This document shows positions 1-6,352 of a stretch of DNA of 10,885 nt, piece by piece. The stretch spans positions 1 through 10,885 of the forward strand of contig NZ_JAHOEA010000082.1 in the NCBI RefSeq assembly GCF_019127135.1, read 5' to 3'. Positions within the stretch are counted from its first letter, which is position 1; every line of letters starts with the position of its first letter. Origin of the DNA: Segatella copri (lineage in GTDB: Bacteria; Bacteroidota; Bacteroidia; Bacteroidales; Bacteroidaceae). The position numbers were made by a program, and so were the translations under genes. Below the pieces are notes generated by a model that saw only the letters and a list, made by a program, of their open reading frames with translations, was not told where the DNA came from and did not search any database.

Positions 1-248
1 GGACCAACCGTAGGCGCACAACGGGTTACGGCTGAAAGGCAAACCTCGGGATGAGCCTTGATTGCCTCCAACTTCTTGCCTTCCAAGGCACCATGAAAAT
101 ACCAATTCACATCATCATCTGATGCGAGTGACAGGGGTAAACCATAAGGCTTGCCTTCTTCGTCAATAAAACTGACCGTTATATACGGAGCCTTGTGCAT
201 TACTTCCAAAGCCCACTCACTATCCATTGCTCTTGATTCCTTTCTCAT
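1..248 (-). CDS. Pyridoxamine 5'-phosphate oxidase family protein (NimA-related), N-terminal part, runs off the left edge
   Basis: Only the first 82 codons are in the window. The protein begins MRKESRAMDSEWALEVMHKA and continues through APYITVSFIDEEGKPYGLPL, then WYFHGALEGKKLEAIKAHP and VCLSAV. This order (a helix, a strand with DEEGKPYGLPLS, then YFHGA.EGKK) is typical of small split-barrel FMN proteins of the PNPOx-like/NimA group. Characterised members bind FMN and some reduce nitro compounds; the substrate here cannot be told. The start at 248 is preferred over the internal ATG at 227 because relatives begin with a similar MRRKDR-type stretch and AAAGGA lies just upstream. It overlaps the last 29 bases of the acetyltransferase remnant, which suggests the two were once neighbours in one transcript. 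The FMN-site residues further downstream are outside the window. Confidence 0.82.
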   Translation of the reverse strand, partial: MRKESRAMDSEWALEVMHKAPYITVSFIDEEGKPYGLPLSLASDDDVNWYFHGALEGKKLEAIKAHPEVCLSAVTRCAPTVG

Positions 249-417
249 TTTTTAATCCTTTGTACTTAAATACTTTAACCATATCCTTGTCGCCACCCAC
301 AAGCTGGCTACATCTGTTCAGCATTCCGGTGTCAGAGAAACCGCATTTCACCATGACCTTTCCTGATGCTGAATTTCCGGTGAAATGATCTGTCCAGATG
401 TTTTCTAAATGTTTCTT
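220..417 (-). pseudogene. 3' remnant of a GNAT (RimJ/RimL-type) acetyltransferase
   Basis: The frame is open from just after the abiEii stop codon to a TAG at 222-220, about 65 codons, with no start codon suited to a full enzyme. It reads KKHLENIWTDHFTGNSASGK, then VMVKCGFSDTGMLNRCSQ, LVGGDKDMVKVFKYK and a short tail. The N-x-ASGKVM-x-KCGF segment is the acetyl-CoA-binding end of RimJ/RimL-like GNAT enzymes, and the rest matches their usual C terminus. A complete enzyme would be about 170-190 residues, so roughly the first two thirds are missing. The truncation point coincides with the end of the AbiE module, which suggests AbiE arrived by an event that removed or displaced the 5' part. No 5' portion was recognised on the other side of AbiE. 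This was identified by eye from motif resemblance. Confidence 0.72.
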
Positions 418-1248
418 TCATTCAAATCTGATCATTTTTGCAAGTTCCATAAAATAGTCATTCGACCAAATATCCAACTCTTTGGGATTCCTGACAAAAG
501 GCAACACGTCAGCCTTTATTTGATTCATGTCTGCCGTGGCAAGTCTTTCATTCAGTTTTTGAAGGAACGTCTCCTTGTCAAGCTCTTCGTGATTGATCTG
601 CAAGGCTCTTTCGCACAAGTGAGTAAAGTCAAGAGGAACATTGTGGCGAACATACCATTCGAAGTCATACCAATCACGTCCCTTAACTCTGTTCTTCCAG
701 GCACGATACACCAGTGCATGCATCTTTCCTGCAAAGAGGGTTGGCAAAGTGAAACATCGTGTCATGAAAGATTGGGGGAGCAGAAGCAACTTCTGTTCTG
801 TTTGGAATTTCAAAGGAGGTTGAGTATCAACTTCAATCTTGATCTTAACAGATTTCTCAGTTTGGAATGTAATATCATATACATCTGTGTTGTCTTTCAG
901 AAAGGCAGACTCCACTTTGCCAAAGTTCTTTTTGTCCTTCTTTCTGATTTCAACCTCTCTACCCACCATAGCGAATTGGTCAATGATGGGCTGAAAATAA
1001 TGTGTAAAATCAAAGTTTTCATTCGGAGCAAGCAGGGAAAAATCCATATCCTCAGAGAAACGATGCAATCCATGGAATATACGTAGACATGTTCCACCAT
1101 AGAAAGCTGCCTCGTTGAAAAAGCCACCATTGTAAAGACCAGAAAGAATAATCTGCTGGTTGACCTCAAAGATAGCATTGCGCTTTTGCAGTTCGGTCGT
1201 TATGTCATAGCTCGAAAGCATTTGATTGAATATCTCGTTTGTATTCAT
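418..1248 (-). CDS. abiEii: AbiEii toxin (nucleotidyltransferase of a type IV toxin-antitoxin system)
   Basis: This 276-residue protein has the AbiEii motifs in order: GGTCLR at 51-56, the metal-binding SEDMDF at 65-70, a KIKIEVD strand at 135-141, LFAGKMHAL at 161-169 and KGRDWYDFEW at 179-188. The GGT...DxDF pair is the DNA polymerase beta-type nucleotidyltransferase signature. The Lys/Asp pair in KGRDWYDFEW is the family's distal conserved motif. Family members cause growth arrest; some modify tRNA acceptor ends with pyrimidines, and AbiE was first described as phage abortive infection. All visible catalytic residues are intact and the length is normal. Its ATG overlaps the antitoxin stop (ATGA, 1248-1245), indicating translational coupling, and AAGGAA lies just upstream. 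The stop codon directly abuts the acetyltransferase remnant. Confidence 0.93.
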   Translation of the reverse strand: MNTNEIFNQMLSSYDITTELQKRNAIFEVNQQIILSGLYNGGFFNEAAFYGGTCLRIFHGLHRFSEDMDFSLLAPNENFDFTHYFQPIIDQFAMVGREVEIRKKDKKNFGKVESAFLKDNTDVYDITFQTEKSVKIKIEVDTQPPLKFQTEQKLLLLPQSFMTRCFTLPTLFAGKMHALVYRAWKNRVKGRDWYDFEWYVRHNVPLDFTHLCERALQINHEELDKETFLQKLNERLATADMNQIKADVLPFVRNPKELDIWSNDYFMELAKMIRFE

Positions 1249-1871
1249 TTCCTTAAATATTTAATTAGAGTTTCTATGGATTTAGACTTTTTCCCAACCT
1301 GAGCATATCGCTCAAATATACTTATGTCCATATTTCTGAAATCATCTATTTCCATTCGGATGTCCTCCTCCAAATAGTTCTCTACATCCTTCAGGTAACG
1401 TAAATTAACCTTCGGAGAATTTGCGATTAAGTCACAGAGAGCTTTTTCTGGTGTTGCCATCAGAAAGGCGTAACTCTGCATATTGATGCTTGTAATCCCT
1501 ATTGAAAAGGCTTCTCTTGACATGTTCTTATACTCAAAACGCCCGACAGGAGTATCAAAACTACGGGAGTGCTTTAGTGTCATAGACTGAGTAGTATAAA
1601 CAGCTTCTGGTATTAATCCATAATAACGTAAGGCTGTCTGCATAGACACATACGAAGGTGCATAAAGATGATTGGCTATCAGTTCTGTGGATAGAGCAAC
1701 ACGAGACACATTTGGGGCTACCACATAAAGCCCCTTCTTGAGTCGGATAATTTTATGAGCCGCCTCAAGACTGCGTACTTTCTGATTCCCTGCTTCAATG
1801 TTAGTAAACAATGAAGCTATAGCTGAAGTACTGACTGGTATGTTACCTATATGTTCTAAATCCATTATCAT
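1245..1871 (-). CDS. abiEi: AbiEi antitoxin / transcriptional autoregulator
   Basis: The product has 208 residues. The N-terminal ~60 residues look like a winged helix (MDLEHIGNIPVSTSAIASLF, then IIRLKKGLYVVAPN, the 'wing' that introduces most AbiEi proteins). The central domain contains YAPSYVSMQTALRYYGLIPE and VYTTQSMT, followed by ATPEKALCDLI, the three most recognisable AbiEi landmarks. In known systems AbiEi represses its own promoter through inverted repeats and counters the toxin without direct binding (type IV). Codons 1 and 3 are both ATG, so the true start may be 1871 or 1865. A -7-like box ends only five bases before the first ATG, so the transcript may be leaderless or the second ATG may be used. 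It is followed by abiEii in a four-base overlap. Confidence 0.92.
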   Translation of the reverse strand: MIMDLEHIGNIPVSTSAIASLFTNIEAGNQKVRSLEAAHKIIRLKKGLYVVAPNVSRVALSTELIANHLYAPSYVSMQTALRYYGLIPEAVYTTQSMTLKHSRSFDTPVGRFEYKNMSREAFSIGITSINMQSYAFLMATPEKALCDLIANSPKVNLRYLKDVENYLEEDIRMEIDDFRNMDISIFERYAQVGKKSKSIETLIKYLRK

Positions 1872-1875
1872 GGTG

Positions 1876-1883
1876 CAAAAATA
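1876..1883 (-). promoter_or_regulatory. Candidate -7 box of the abiE promoter
   Basis: On the minus strand the sequence reads TATTTTTG, matching the Bacteroidetes -7 consensus TAnnTTTG. It ends five bases before the abiEi ATG, so transcription would begin at or next to the start codon. No convincing -33 TTTG is visible 19-21 bases upstream. The region is strongly AT-rich, so a chance match is possible. Confidence 0.4.
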
Positions 1884-1936
1884 GTAAAATTTGGAATAGA
1901 AAACGAACTTTTATTTGTTTTTCTGTTCTATTTTTG
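1876..1936. repeat. 9-bp perfect inverted repeat before abiEi (possible operator or divergent -7 boxes)
   Basis: CAAAAATAG at 1876-1884 is repeated in inverted form as CTATTTTTG at 1928-1936, with 43 bases between. Each arm contains TATTTTTG facing outward, so the arms could be a pair of divergent -7 boxes. AbiEi proteins are known to bind inverted repeats in their own promoter, so this is a candidate operator. The arms are A/T-rich and short, which makes coincidence a real alternative. Confidence 0.3.
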
Positions 1937-2154
1937 GCTATTTTAACAAGTTGCTTAGTTAGACCGCTAAATATTGATGCAGAAATTAGGCTACATACTC
2001 CGAGTCAGAATAGTGCTCCTGTTCCATAGCATTCTCATTGCCCACATCAGAATAGCAGTATTTTTACATACTGTTTATATGCCTGTTGCTGAATATACTT
2101 CTGGAAAATTCATGTTCATCTATTTTTATCCGTTGAACTTAAATAATCTTGACG

Positions 2155-2895
2155 TTACAACTGTCTTCTTATGTATCGTGCCAGTCCGTAAACATATCTT
2201 CGGCAACCTGGACGATAGTGGAGCAGGCGGTCGAACCATGCAAGATGTTTGTTGAATAGGCGAACTGTAACACCTACATAGACCATGGCGAAGAGCGTTC
2301 CGATGCCCACAATCTCCCATTTCCATGACCCGAGAAGCAGGAAACAGAACAAGACGGCCAAGACCACGAGCGTGATGTCCACCCGAATCTTGGCTTTAGG
2401 GAAAGGCCAGCCGGTAACCTTGTGAATGGCGATGGAAATGCCCTCGCCAGGCATGGTTACTGAGCCGCACTTCACCTCCATGGCAATTCCGAAACCGAGG
2501 ATGGTGCAACCGGCAATCTGCACAAGGGCATTGACCAGGATATTTTCTGAAACCATCCACTGTGTAAGCACCATATTGAGGTCTATGAACATTCCGAAGA
2601 TAAAGCCGATAGCGAGTTGGAAGAGTTGCACCCACTCGAAGTTTCTTCTCAGAATCAGTATCTGCAGCACCACGAAGATCGCATTCATCATGATGGTGTA
2701 GCCGCCGATAGTCCATCCTGGGATGTAATCAAGCATCTTACCTGCCGAAGCCATCACGTAAGGGATGGTGGAAATAACGCTTGAACCTAACTGACTTCGC
2801 ACACATGCTGCGACTCCGAAAGTCATTACATAGAGCGAAACGAGCAGCAGAATATGCTGCCATACAAAAGATATAACTTCTTCTTTCTTAATCAT
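2155..2895 (-). CDS. YczE/YitT-like integral membrane protein (DUF6198-type)
   Basis: This 246-residue protein is very hydrophobic, with about six membrane segments near residues 11-30, 61-82, 90-108, 118-138, 170-190 and 195-213, and a basic C-terminal tail (CRRYVYGLARYIRRQL). The early segment MTFGVAACVRSQLGSSVIST and the mid-protein GSVTMPGEGISIAIHK correspond to conserved parts of the YczE group, whose function is not established. The ATG follows the stop of the preceding small gene without a gap (TAAATG), so translation is probably coupled. It is the last gene of a five-gene minus-strand operon. The family assignment rests on remembered motif resemblance; a generic YitT-type membrane protein is the alternative. 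Confidence 0.75.
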   Translation of the reverse strand: MIKKEEVISFVWQHILLLVSLYVMTFGVAACVRSQLGSSVISTIPYVMASAGKMLDYIPGWTIGGYTIMMNAIFVVLQILILRRNFEWVQLFQLAIGFIFGMFIDLNMVLTQWMVSENILVNALVQIAGCTILGFGIAMEVKCGSVTMPGEGISIAIHKVTGWPFPKAKIRVDITLVVLAVLFCFLLLGSWKWEIVGIGTLFAMVYVGVTVRLFNKHLAWFDRLLHYRPGCRRYVYGLARYIRRQL

Positions 2896-3141
2896 TTATA
2901 TTATTTTTTTAATCAATTCGTTCAGTTTATCCTCTCTGATAATCTTCGGCTGAGCCTTGCCAGCGAGAATGAGAATCTTCTTGCCGTTACGATAGATATG
3001 AAGCTGTCGTGAGCGAACCGCGGCAGTCAACTCCTTATCGTTCTGCATGGCTTGCCAGATAGGATAATATACTCCCTCAGGTTCAAACAACTTCTTTTGA
3101 AGATGCGAGCAGAGGTTTGTTGTATCAATAGTTATTGCCAT
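2896..3141 (-). CDS. Hypothetical 81-residue protein
   Basis: I do not recognise a family. The product starts MAITIDTTNLCSHLQKKLFE and has a conserved-looking middle (YYPIWQAMQNDKEL), a short beta-rich segment (RQLHIYRNGKKILILAGKAQ) and a charged C-terminal helix. It has no signal peptide or membrane segment and is predicted basic and cytoplasmic. Reality as a gene is supported by operon position: it starts 26 bases after yccF ends, its stop abuts the next ATG, and GAAGGAAAT lies just upstream of its start. The strand pattern NGKKILILAG could be a small nucleic-acid-binding or nuclease-like core, but nothing decides this. Confidence 0.65.
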   Translation of the reverse strand: MAITIDTTNLCSHLQKKLFEPEGVYYPIWQAMQNDKELTAAVRSRQLHIYRNGKKILILAGKAQPKIIREDKLNELIKKII

Positions 3142-3167
3142 ATTTCCTTCAACTTCTTCTTATCACT

Positions 3168-3545
3168 TTAAAATCCCAACTCCACATCCTTGCCGAATGG
3201 TGCGAGCGAAAGCGCGGCCATCTTGAAATGCTGTTTTCCCCAAGGAATGCCGATAGTCGTTATACATAAGAGAAAGCCGAAGAACAGATGCATGAGGCAA
3301 GCCCACAATCCTCCGAAAATCAGCCAGAGTAAATTCAACGGGATGCGAATGCAACCAGTTGGACTATTCGATTCTTTTACTGTAGAACCAAAAGGCCATA
3401 GGCAGAGCAGACCAATCTTGAATGTCTGTATTGCAAACGGAATGCCGATGATAGTACATGCAAGAGCCAGACTTCCGGTGAAATAACCGATGGCAGCTTC
3501 GAGACCTCCGAAGAGCCACCAAAGTAAGTTTCCTATTATGCGCAT
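3168..3545 (-). CDS. yccF: YccF family inner-membrane protein
   Basis: The protein has 125 residues made of two tandem YccF units. Unit one has NLLWWLFGGL at 6-15 and TIIGIPFAIQTFKIG followed by LWPFG up to residue 53. Unit two has NLLWLIFGGL at 71-80 and TTIGIPWGKQHFKMA followed by LAPFG up to residue 118. The paired 'NLLW..FGG' and 'TIIGIP...Q.FK...L.PFG' motifs are diagnostic of this family. The hydrophobic stretches fit a small multi-pass membrane protein, and the length is normal. Function is unknown in the family. It begins 24 bases after the thioredoxin stop, within the same operon. Confidence 0.93.
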   Translation of the reverse strand: MRIIGNLLWWLFGGLEAAIGYFTGSLALACTIIGIPFAIQTFKIGLLCLWPFGSTVKESNSPTGCIRIPLNLLWLIFGGLWACLMHLFFGFLLCITTIGIPWGKQHFKMAALSLAPFGKDVELGF

Positions 3546-3569
3546 AAGATTATTCTTTTATATTTTTGA

Positions 3570-3869
3570 TTATGTCAAGAATGGATCAAGCGTAGCCAGA
3601 AGTTCGGCTTTATCTACCACACCGCTTGTGCGCCACAATACTTCTCCGTTTCGGAAAAGCATCAGTGTAGGCACAGATTGGATGCGGTATTGGCTTGCTG
3701 TTACGCCGTACTTATCTACATCCACCTTGATGATTCGGATGCGGTCGCCCAATACACTCTTTACCTGCTCCAGAATGGGGTGCGTCGCCTTGCATGGTTG
3801 GCACCATGTAGCAAAGAAATCGACCAGAACAAGCTGGCCACTGTTTATTACATTATTGAATGTCTCCAT
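3570..3869 (-). CDS. Thioredoxin family protein with a CQPC active site
   Basis: This 99-residue single-domain protein has no signal peptide, so it is probably cytoplasmic. The fold markers are VLVDFFATWCQPCK at 14-27 (redox cysteines 23 and 26), KVDVDKYG near 48-55 and the cis-proline loop SVPT at 65-68 followed by LMLFRNGEVL. The length matches TrxA. The dipeptide between the cysteines is Gln-Pro instead of the classic Gly-Pro, which is seen in some thioredoxin-like proteins and can shift redox potential. The start lies two bases after the hydrolase stop. Its position suggests a role tied to that operon, not necessarily the main cellular thioredoxin. Confidence 0.95.
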   Translation of the reverse strand: METFNNVINSGQLVLVDFFATWCQPCKATHPILEQVKSVLGDRIRIIKVDVDKYGVTASQYRIQSVPTLMLFRNGEVLWRTSGVVDKAELLATLDPFLT

Positions 3870-3871
3870 AA

Positions 3872-4672
3872 TTATTTATCTATTTCTGTGAAACGATTAA
3901 AAGTTCTGCCGTCCCTCGTAACTTTCCCGAAGAACATATCTTCCGGTCTTACCCAATAGGCTTGGTCTCCATAGAGAGCCTGATAAACCACCATGCGCTC
4001 CTGAGTCTCGGAGTCGAAGGCAGAATGGATGAATTTGTATTTGCCGCCCTTGAAGTGCTGGAAATATCTTTCTTCCTTTGCCGAAAACTCCATAATCATT
4101 TTCTGGGCAAGGGGAGCGTACCATGTCTTCACCTCCTGCTCTGTAGGCGTATGACCGCCAGGGAAATGGAAGGCTTGGTTGTAATGGTGCAGGAAGAGAG
4201 GGGAGAAGTGAGCCAGGGAGTCCTGCTCACCAAAAAGTCCCCACACACGATCCTTATAATAGGGGTTGCAATGGTCAAACTGCACGGCTTCCAGCTCCGC
4301 AAACTCCTCAATCAGCGCCTCGTCTATCACCAGCCGCTGATTGCCGTCCCTTCTCGGTGCCTTGTATTCATGCTCGCCGATTCGCTCCTTCAGAAACTCC
4401 GTCATCATGAAATACGGATTGCCGAGCAGGGCAGGAATGCCCACCACAGGAGCCAGCATCTGGGCGAGGAAAGAGCCGCAGCTGTTGCCCAGAAGCAAGT
4501 CGGGCTGCTCCCGGTCGATGATGGAGCGAATCTCCTTCAGTGCCTCCTTGGGGTGCAATGGCAGGTCGGGAGTCAGCACCACCGCCGTCCCCTCAAACGC
4601 CTCTTTCAAGGCTCTCGCCATCGGACAACTGCCCGTAGCGAAGAATCCGTGTAGGAATAATATCTTCTTCAT
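3872..4672 (-). CDS. YqiA/YcfP-like alpha/beta hydrolase fused to a C-terminal DUF1653 domain
   Basis: The product has 266 residues. Residues 1-190 are a small alpha/beta hydrolase: ILFLHGFFATGS near the start, the nucleophile elbow GNSCG with Ser64, GEQDSLAHF supplying the probable acid Asp151, and FPGGHTPTE supplying His174. This is the YqiA/YcfP-type esterase layout. Residues ~202-263 (RYFQHFKGGKYKFIHSAFD, then ERMVVYQALYGDQAYWVRP and RFTEI) match DUF1653, a small beta-rich domain often found alone. The triad appears complete, so activity is likely; the substrate is unknown. It is the first gene of the minus-strand operon. The start is fixed at 4672 by an in-frame TAG two codons upstream. 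GC content looks higher than in the neighbouring island. Confidence 0.9.
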   Translation of the reverse strand: MKKILFLHGFFATGSCPMARALKEAFEGTAVVLTPDLPLHPKEALKEIRSIIDREQPDLLLGNSCGSFLAQMLAPVVGIPALLGNPYFMMTEFLKERIGEHEYKAPRRDGNQRLVIDEALIEEFAELEAVQFDHCNPYYKDRVWGLFGEQDSLAHFSPLFLHHYNQAFHFPGGHTPTEQEVKTWYAPLAQKMIMEFSAKEERYFQHFKGGKYKFIHSAFDSETQERMVVYQALYGDQAYWVRPEDMFFGKVTRDGRTFNRFTEIDK

Positions 4673-4722
4673 GCTCTAATCATTTGATAATGATGCGCCT
4701 GTAATCTAGGAGGATAAGCCAT
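4669..4722 (-). CDS. Possible 17-codon upstream leader ORF overlapping the hydrolase start
   Basis: An ATG at 4722, preceded by GGGAG, opens a short frame reading MAYPPRLQAHHYQMIRA. It ends in a TGA that shares the ATGA with the hydrolase start codon. The arrangement would allow translational coupling. There is no family evidence and a frame this short can arise by chance, so this is a low-confidence entry. Confidence 0.2.
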   Translation of the reverse strand: MAYPPRLQAHHYQMIRA

Positions 4723-4753
4723 GCTCAACTCCCATATTAGCGCAATATATCTG

Positions 4754-4761
4754 CAAAAATA
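4754..4761 (-). promoter_or_regulatory. Candidate -7 box for the hydrolase operon
   Basis: The minus strand reads TATTTTTG here, matching TAnnTTTG. Transcription would start near 4748, giving a leader of roughly 75 bases that contains the possible upstream ORF. No clear -33 element is seen at the usual distance, so confidence is moderate. Confidence 0.4.
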
Positions 4762-4860
4762 CAAAAAATATTCAGAAAAGTGATTTTATGGATGGATTTT
4801 GTTTGCAGGGCAAACTTGATTTAACCTTATTTTATAAGATAGAGGGATATTTTGATAATC

Positions 4861-4974
4861 TGAAATCCTTAATGACCTTAATGACCGTGACCTTAATGAC
4901 CGGACCCTTTGGGGGGATTGAAAATGAAAATGACCGTTAATGAATTTGACCCTTCATGACCTCTTAAAACAAAA
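4861..4974. repeat. Left copy of the AATGACC-rich repeat flanking the Fic/RM island
   Basis: It opens with TGAAATCCTTAATGACC (4861-4877), identical to 10007-10023. It contains four AATGACC words (4871, 4880, 4895, 4929), a GGGGGATTGAAAATGAAAA stretch and an AAAACAAAA end. The right copy at 10007-10086 has the same order of elements but is shorter. Confidence 0.72.
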
Positions 4975-5064
4975 GGCGGAAGGTATGGTAGATATAATCT
5001 TAGTAAAATGCAGAGTAATTTGCATTTTTCTTCATAATCATTCGTGTTTCTAACATATTTTACC

Positions 5065-5072
5065 TATCTTTG
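5065..5072 (+). promoter_or_regulatory. Candidate -7 box of the fic/RM operon
   Basis: The sequence is TATCTTTG, an exact TAnnTTTG match, placing the transcript start near 5078. It lies 26 bases before the ATG at 5098 and downstream of the alternative ATG at 5044. It is therefore the main reason for choosing 5098 as the start of fic. The -33 region near 5041 (TTCG) is only a weak match. Confidence 0.55.
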
Positions 5073-5097
5073 TGCCTTAAAAAATAGAAGTTGCAAA

Positions 5098-6156
5098 ATG
5101 GAAAAGTATGTGTTAGAATTACAGGCTGTACTAGACAAATATAGAAGTCTTGGTATTTCGCAGCAGATAGATTACGATAAGTTCTATCTGTATTCCATCA
5201 TTACACACTCTACTGCCATAGAAGGTTCTACTGTGACGGAAATAGAGAATCAATTGCTCTTTGATGAAGGTATTTCTGCTAAAGGTAAACCCTTGGTAGA
5301 GCAGTTGATGAATCTTGATTTGAAGCATGCCTATGAGCAATCCATTCGATGGGCTAGGGAGCACAAACCTTTTTCTGTAGAAATGCTTAAGCAATTGTCT
5401 GCATTGGTGATGAAGAATACCGGCAGCGTTTATAGCACGCTTCAGGGGGAATTCGATTCTTCTAAAGGTGACCTCCGTCTATTAGGTGTCACAGCGGGAG
5501 CTGGTGGACGTTCCTATATGAACTTTCTGAAGGTTCCTGCAAGGTTGGCTGATTTCTGCAATGAGATAAACCGCAGGCGTGAATTGCTTCTTGAAAACCC
5601 GAGTGAAATGGATGCATATTTGTTGAGCTTCGATGCTCATAACATCCTTGTCAGCATCCATCCTTGGGTGGATGGAAATGGCAGAATGTCGCGTCTCATC
5701 ATGAACCACCTTCAGTTTGAATTTAATCTTGTTCCGACAAAGGTAATGACTGATGATAAGGCAGCTTATATTGAAGCTCTTAATGCATCTCGAGAAGAAG
5801 AGTCTATGTTACCATTCCAGTCTTTCATGCTTCAAGAACATATCAAAAATCTTAAGGCTGAGATAGAACAGTATGAAAGATCTATGGATGATGATGTCGT
5901 GATAAATGTCGGGAAAGATTTTGAAAATGTCGGGAAAGAAAAATCGCTTGAACTTTCTGAACGTCAGCAGAATATCATTTCTGTTGTTAAATGTCATCCG
6001 GAAATAACGATTCCGGAATTGGCGCAGAGAATGTCGGGAAAGAAAACAGTTACGACACGTACAATTGAAAGAGATATTGCAGCTCTTCAAACTAAGGGAA
6101 TCTTGAAGCGTGAAGGCGGTAGAAAAAGTGGTAAATGGATAGTTGTAAACATTTAA
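5098..6156 (+). CDS. Fic family protein (probable AMPylase) with inhibitory motif and C-terminal winged helix
   Basis: From the ATG at 5098 the protein has 352 residues. Residues 38-43 (STAIEG) fit the (S/T)xxxE(G/N) inhibitory-helix motif, with Glu42 as the ATP-blocking residue, so this is a class II Fic with its own N-terminal brake. The active-site loop HPWVDGNGR at 188-196 fits HPFx(D/E)GNGR and retains the catalytic His and terminal Arg. A helical stretch leads to a degenerate linker (NVGKDFENVGKE, about 270-281) and a winged-helix domain at ~285-350 (LSERQQNIISVV, ITIPELAQRM, RTIERDIAALQTKGILKREG). Fic enzymes usually transfer AMP to a target hydroxyl; the target here is unknown. It lies 15 bases upstream of the RM genes and is probably co-transcribed with them. 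An upstream ATG at 5044 precedes the apparent promoter and is not favoured. Confidence 0.93.
   Translation: MEKYVLELQAVLDKYRSLGISQQIDYDKFYLYSIITHSTAIEGSTVTEIENQLLFDEGISAKGKPLVEQLMNLDLKHAYEQSIRWAREHKPFSVEMLKQLSALVMKNTGSVYSTLQGEFDSSKGDLRLLGVTAGAGGRSYMNFLKVPARLADFCNEINRRRELLLENPSEMDAYLLSFDAHNILVSIHPWVDGNGRMSRLIMNHLQFEFNLVPTKVMTDDKAAYIEALNASREEESMLPFQSFMLQEHIKNLKAEIEQYERSMDDDVVINVGKDFENVGKEKSLELSERQQNIISVVKCHPEITIPELAQRMSGKKTVTTRTIERDIAALQTKGILKREGGRKSGKWIVVNI
5905..6046 (+). repeat. Three copies of ATGTCGGGAAAGA within fic
   Basis: AATGTCGGGAAAGA occurs at 5905-5918 and 5926-5939, both read as NVGK(D/E). ATGTCGGGAAAGAAAA recurs at 6031-6046 in another frame, where it reads MSGKK. The first two lie in the linker before the winged helix. 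Many Fic proteins of this type carry variable numbers of NVGK units here, so this looks like a slippage-prone linker. Confidence 0.8.
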
Positions 6157-6171
6157 AAAATAGAAACAGAT

Positions 6172-6352
6172 ATGGCTACAAAGTCGAAGCATAGCATAGA
6201 AGAGAAAATTGAGGATTGGTGTAAAAAGCAATTCAATGGTCAAAAGTATTATACCAAAACAGAAGCTATCAATTCTGAAATAGATTTTCGCTCTAGAGAA
6301 AGCACCAAGTAAACAGGGTGGTTCTGGAAAGAACTACCCTGATATCAAGTAT
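6172..6352 (+). pseudogene. Detached N terminus of the BcgI-like A subunit (PD-(D/E)XK nuclease domain), separated by a +1 frameshift
   Basis: An ATG at 6172, 15 bases after the fic stop, opens a frame reading MATKSKHSIEEKIEDWCKKQ and FNGQKYYTKTEAINSEIDF, which dies at TAA 6310-6312 after 46 residues. Skipping one T in the TTTT run at 6285-6288 joins it to the downstream frame as ...EIDF-ALEKAPSKQGGSGKNYPDIK..., which runs straight into the methyltransferase frame. The repaired protein would be 684 residues, close to BcgI-type A subunits. The rejoined segment supplies Asp57 of the nuclease motif, and Glu75 and Lys77 of IEVKG follow in the next segment. The downstream frame is open only from 6284, after a TAG at 6281. 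The extra base could be a real mutation or a base-calling error. Confidence 0.8.
6285..6288 (+). other. Probable single-base insertion site (TTTT) causing the frameshift
   Basis: Upstream codons are in frame with 6172 and downstream coding is in frame with 6353. Deleting one T from this run gives GAA ATA GAT TTC GCT CTA GAG and a continuous reading frame of family-typical composition. The exact site could differ by a few bases but must lie between 6281 and 6312. Confidence 0.75.

Larger units (their letters stand above)
1872..2154. other. Intergenic spacer between the YczE-like gene and abiEi, with one weak hairpin
   Basis: No supported gene lies here. The open frame on the plus strand at 1974-2255 has no family resemblance and overlaps the YczE-like gene. 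A perfect 6-bp stem (CAGTAT...ATACTG, loop of six) lies at 2056-2073, downstream of the minus-strand operon. It lacks a clear U tract on the minus strand, so terminator status is unproven. The word TCAGAATAG occurs twice, at 2005 and 2047. Confidence 0.4.
4673..5097. other. Divergent intergenic region between the hydrolase operon and fic
   Basis: This 425-base stretch holds the promoters for both divergent transcripts, the leader ORF candidate, a perfect 6-bp inverted repeat (GTTTGC, AGG loop, GCAAAC) at 4801-4815 with no U tract after it, and the left copy of the AATGACC-type repeat. Nothing in it resembles a protein or a known structural RNA. Confidence 0.5.

Noticed and set aside
409..1086. 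Long plus-strand open frame (225 codons) opposite abiEii
   Set aside because: Antisense shadow of the well-supported toxin; no motifs, and the toxin motifs are all on the other strand.
1974..2255. Plus-strand frame of 93 codons with hydrophobic stretches
   Set aside because: Overlaps the YczE-like gene, lies in AT-rich spacer, has no family resemblance and no promoter or ribosome site.
3962..4654. Plus-strand frame of 230 codons
   Set aside because: Antisense of the GC-richer hydrolase gene; the hydrolase triad and DUF1653 motifs settle the strand.
4801..4815. GTTTGC-AGG-GCAAAC hairpin as a terminator
   Set aside because: Only a 6-bp stem, no U tract on either side, and no gene ending nearby.
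5809..6243. Minus-strand frame spanning the end of fic and the nuclease start
   Set aside because: Phe/Cys-rich antisense composition; it conflicts with the winged helix and the nuclease N terminus on the plus strand.
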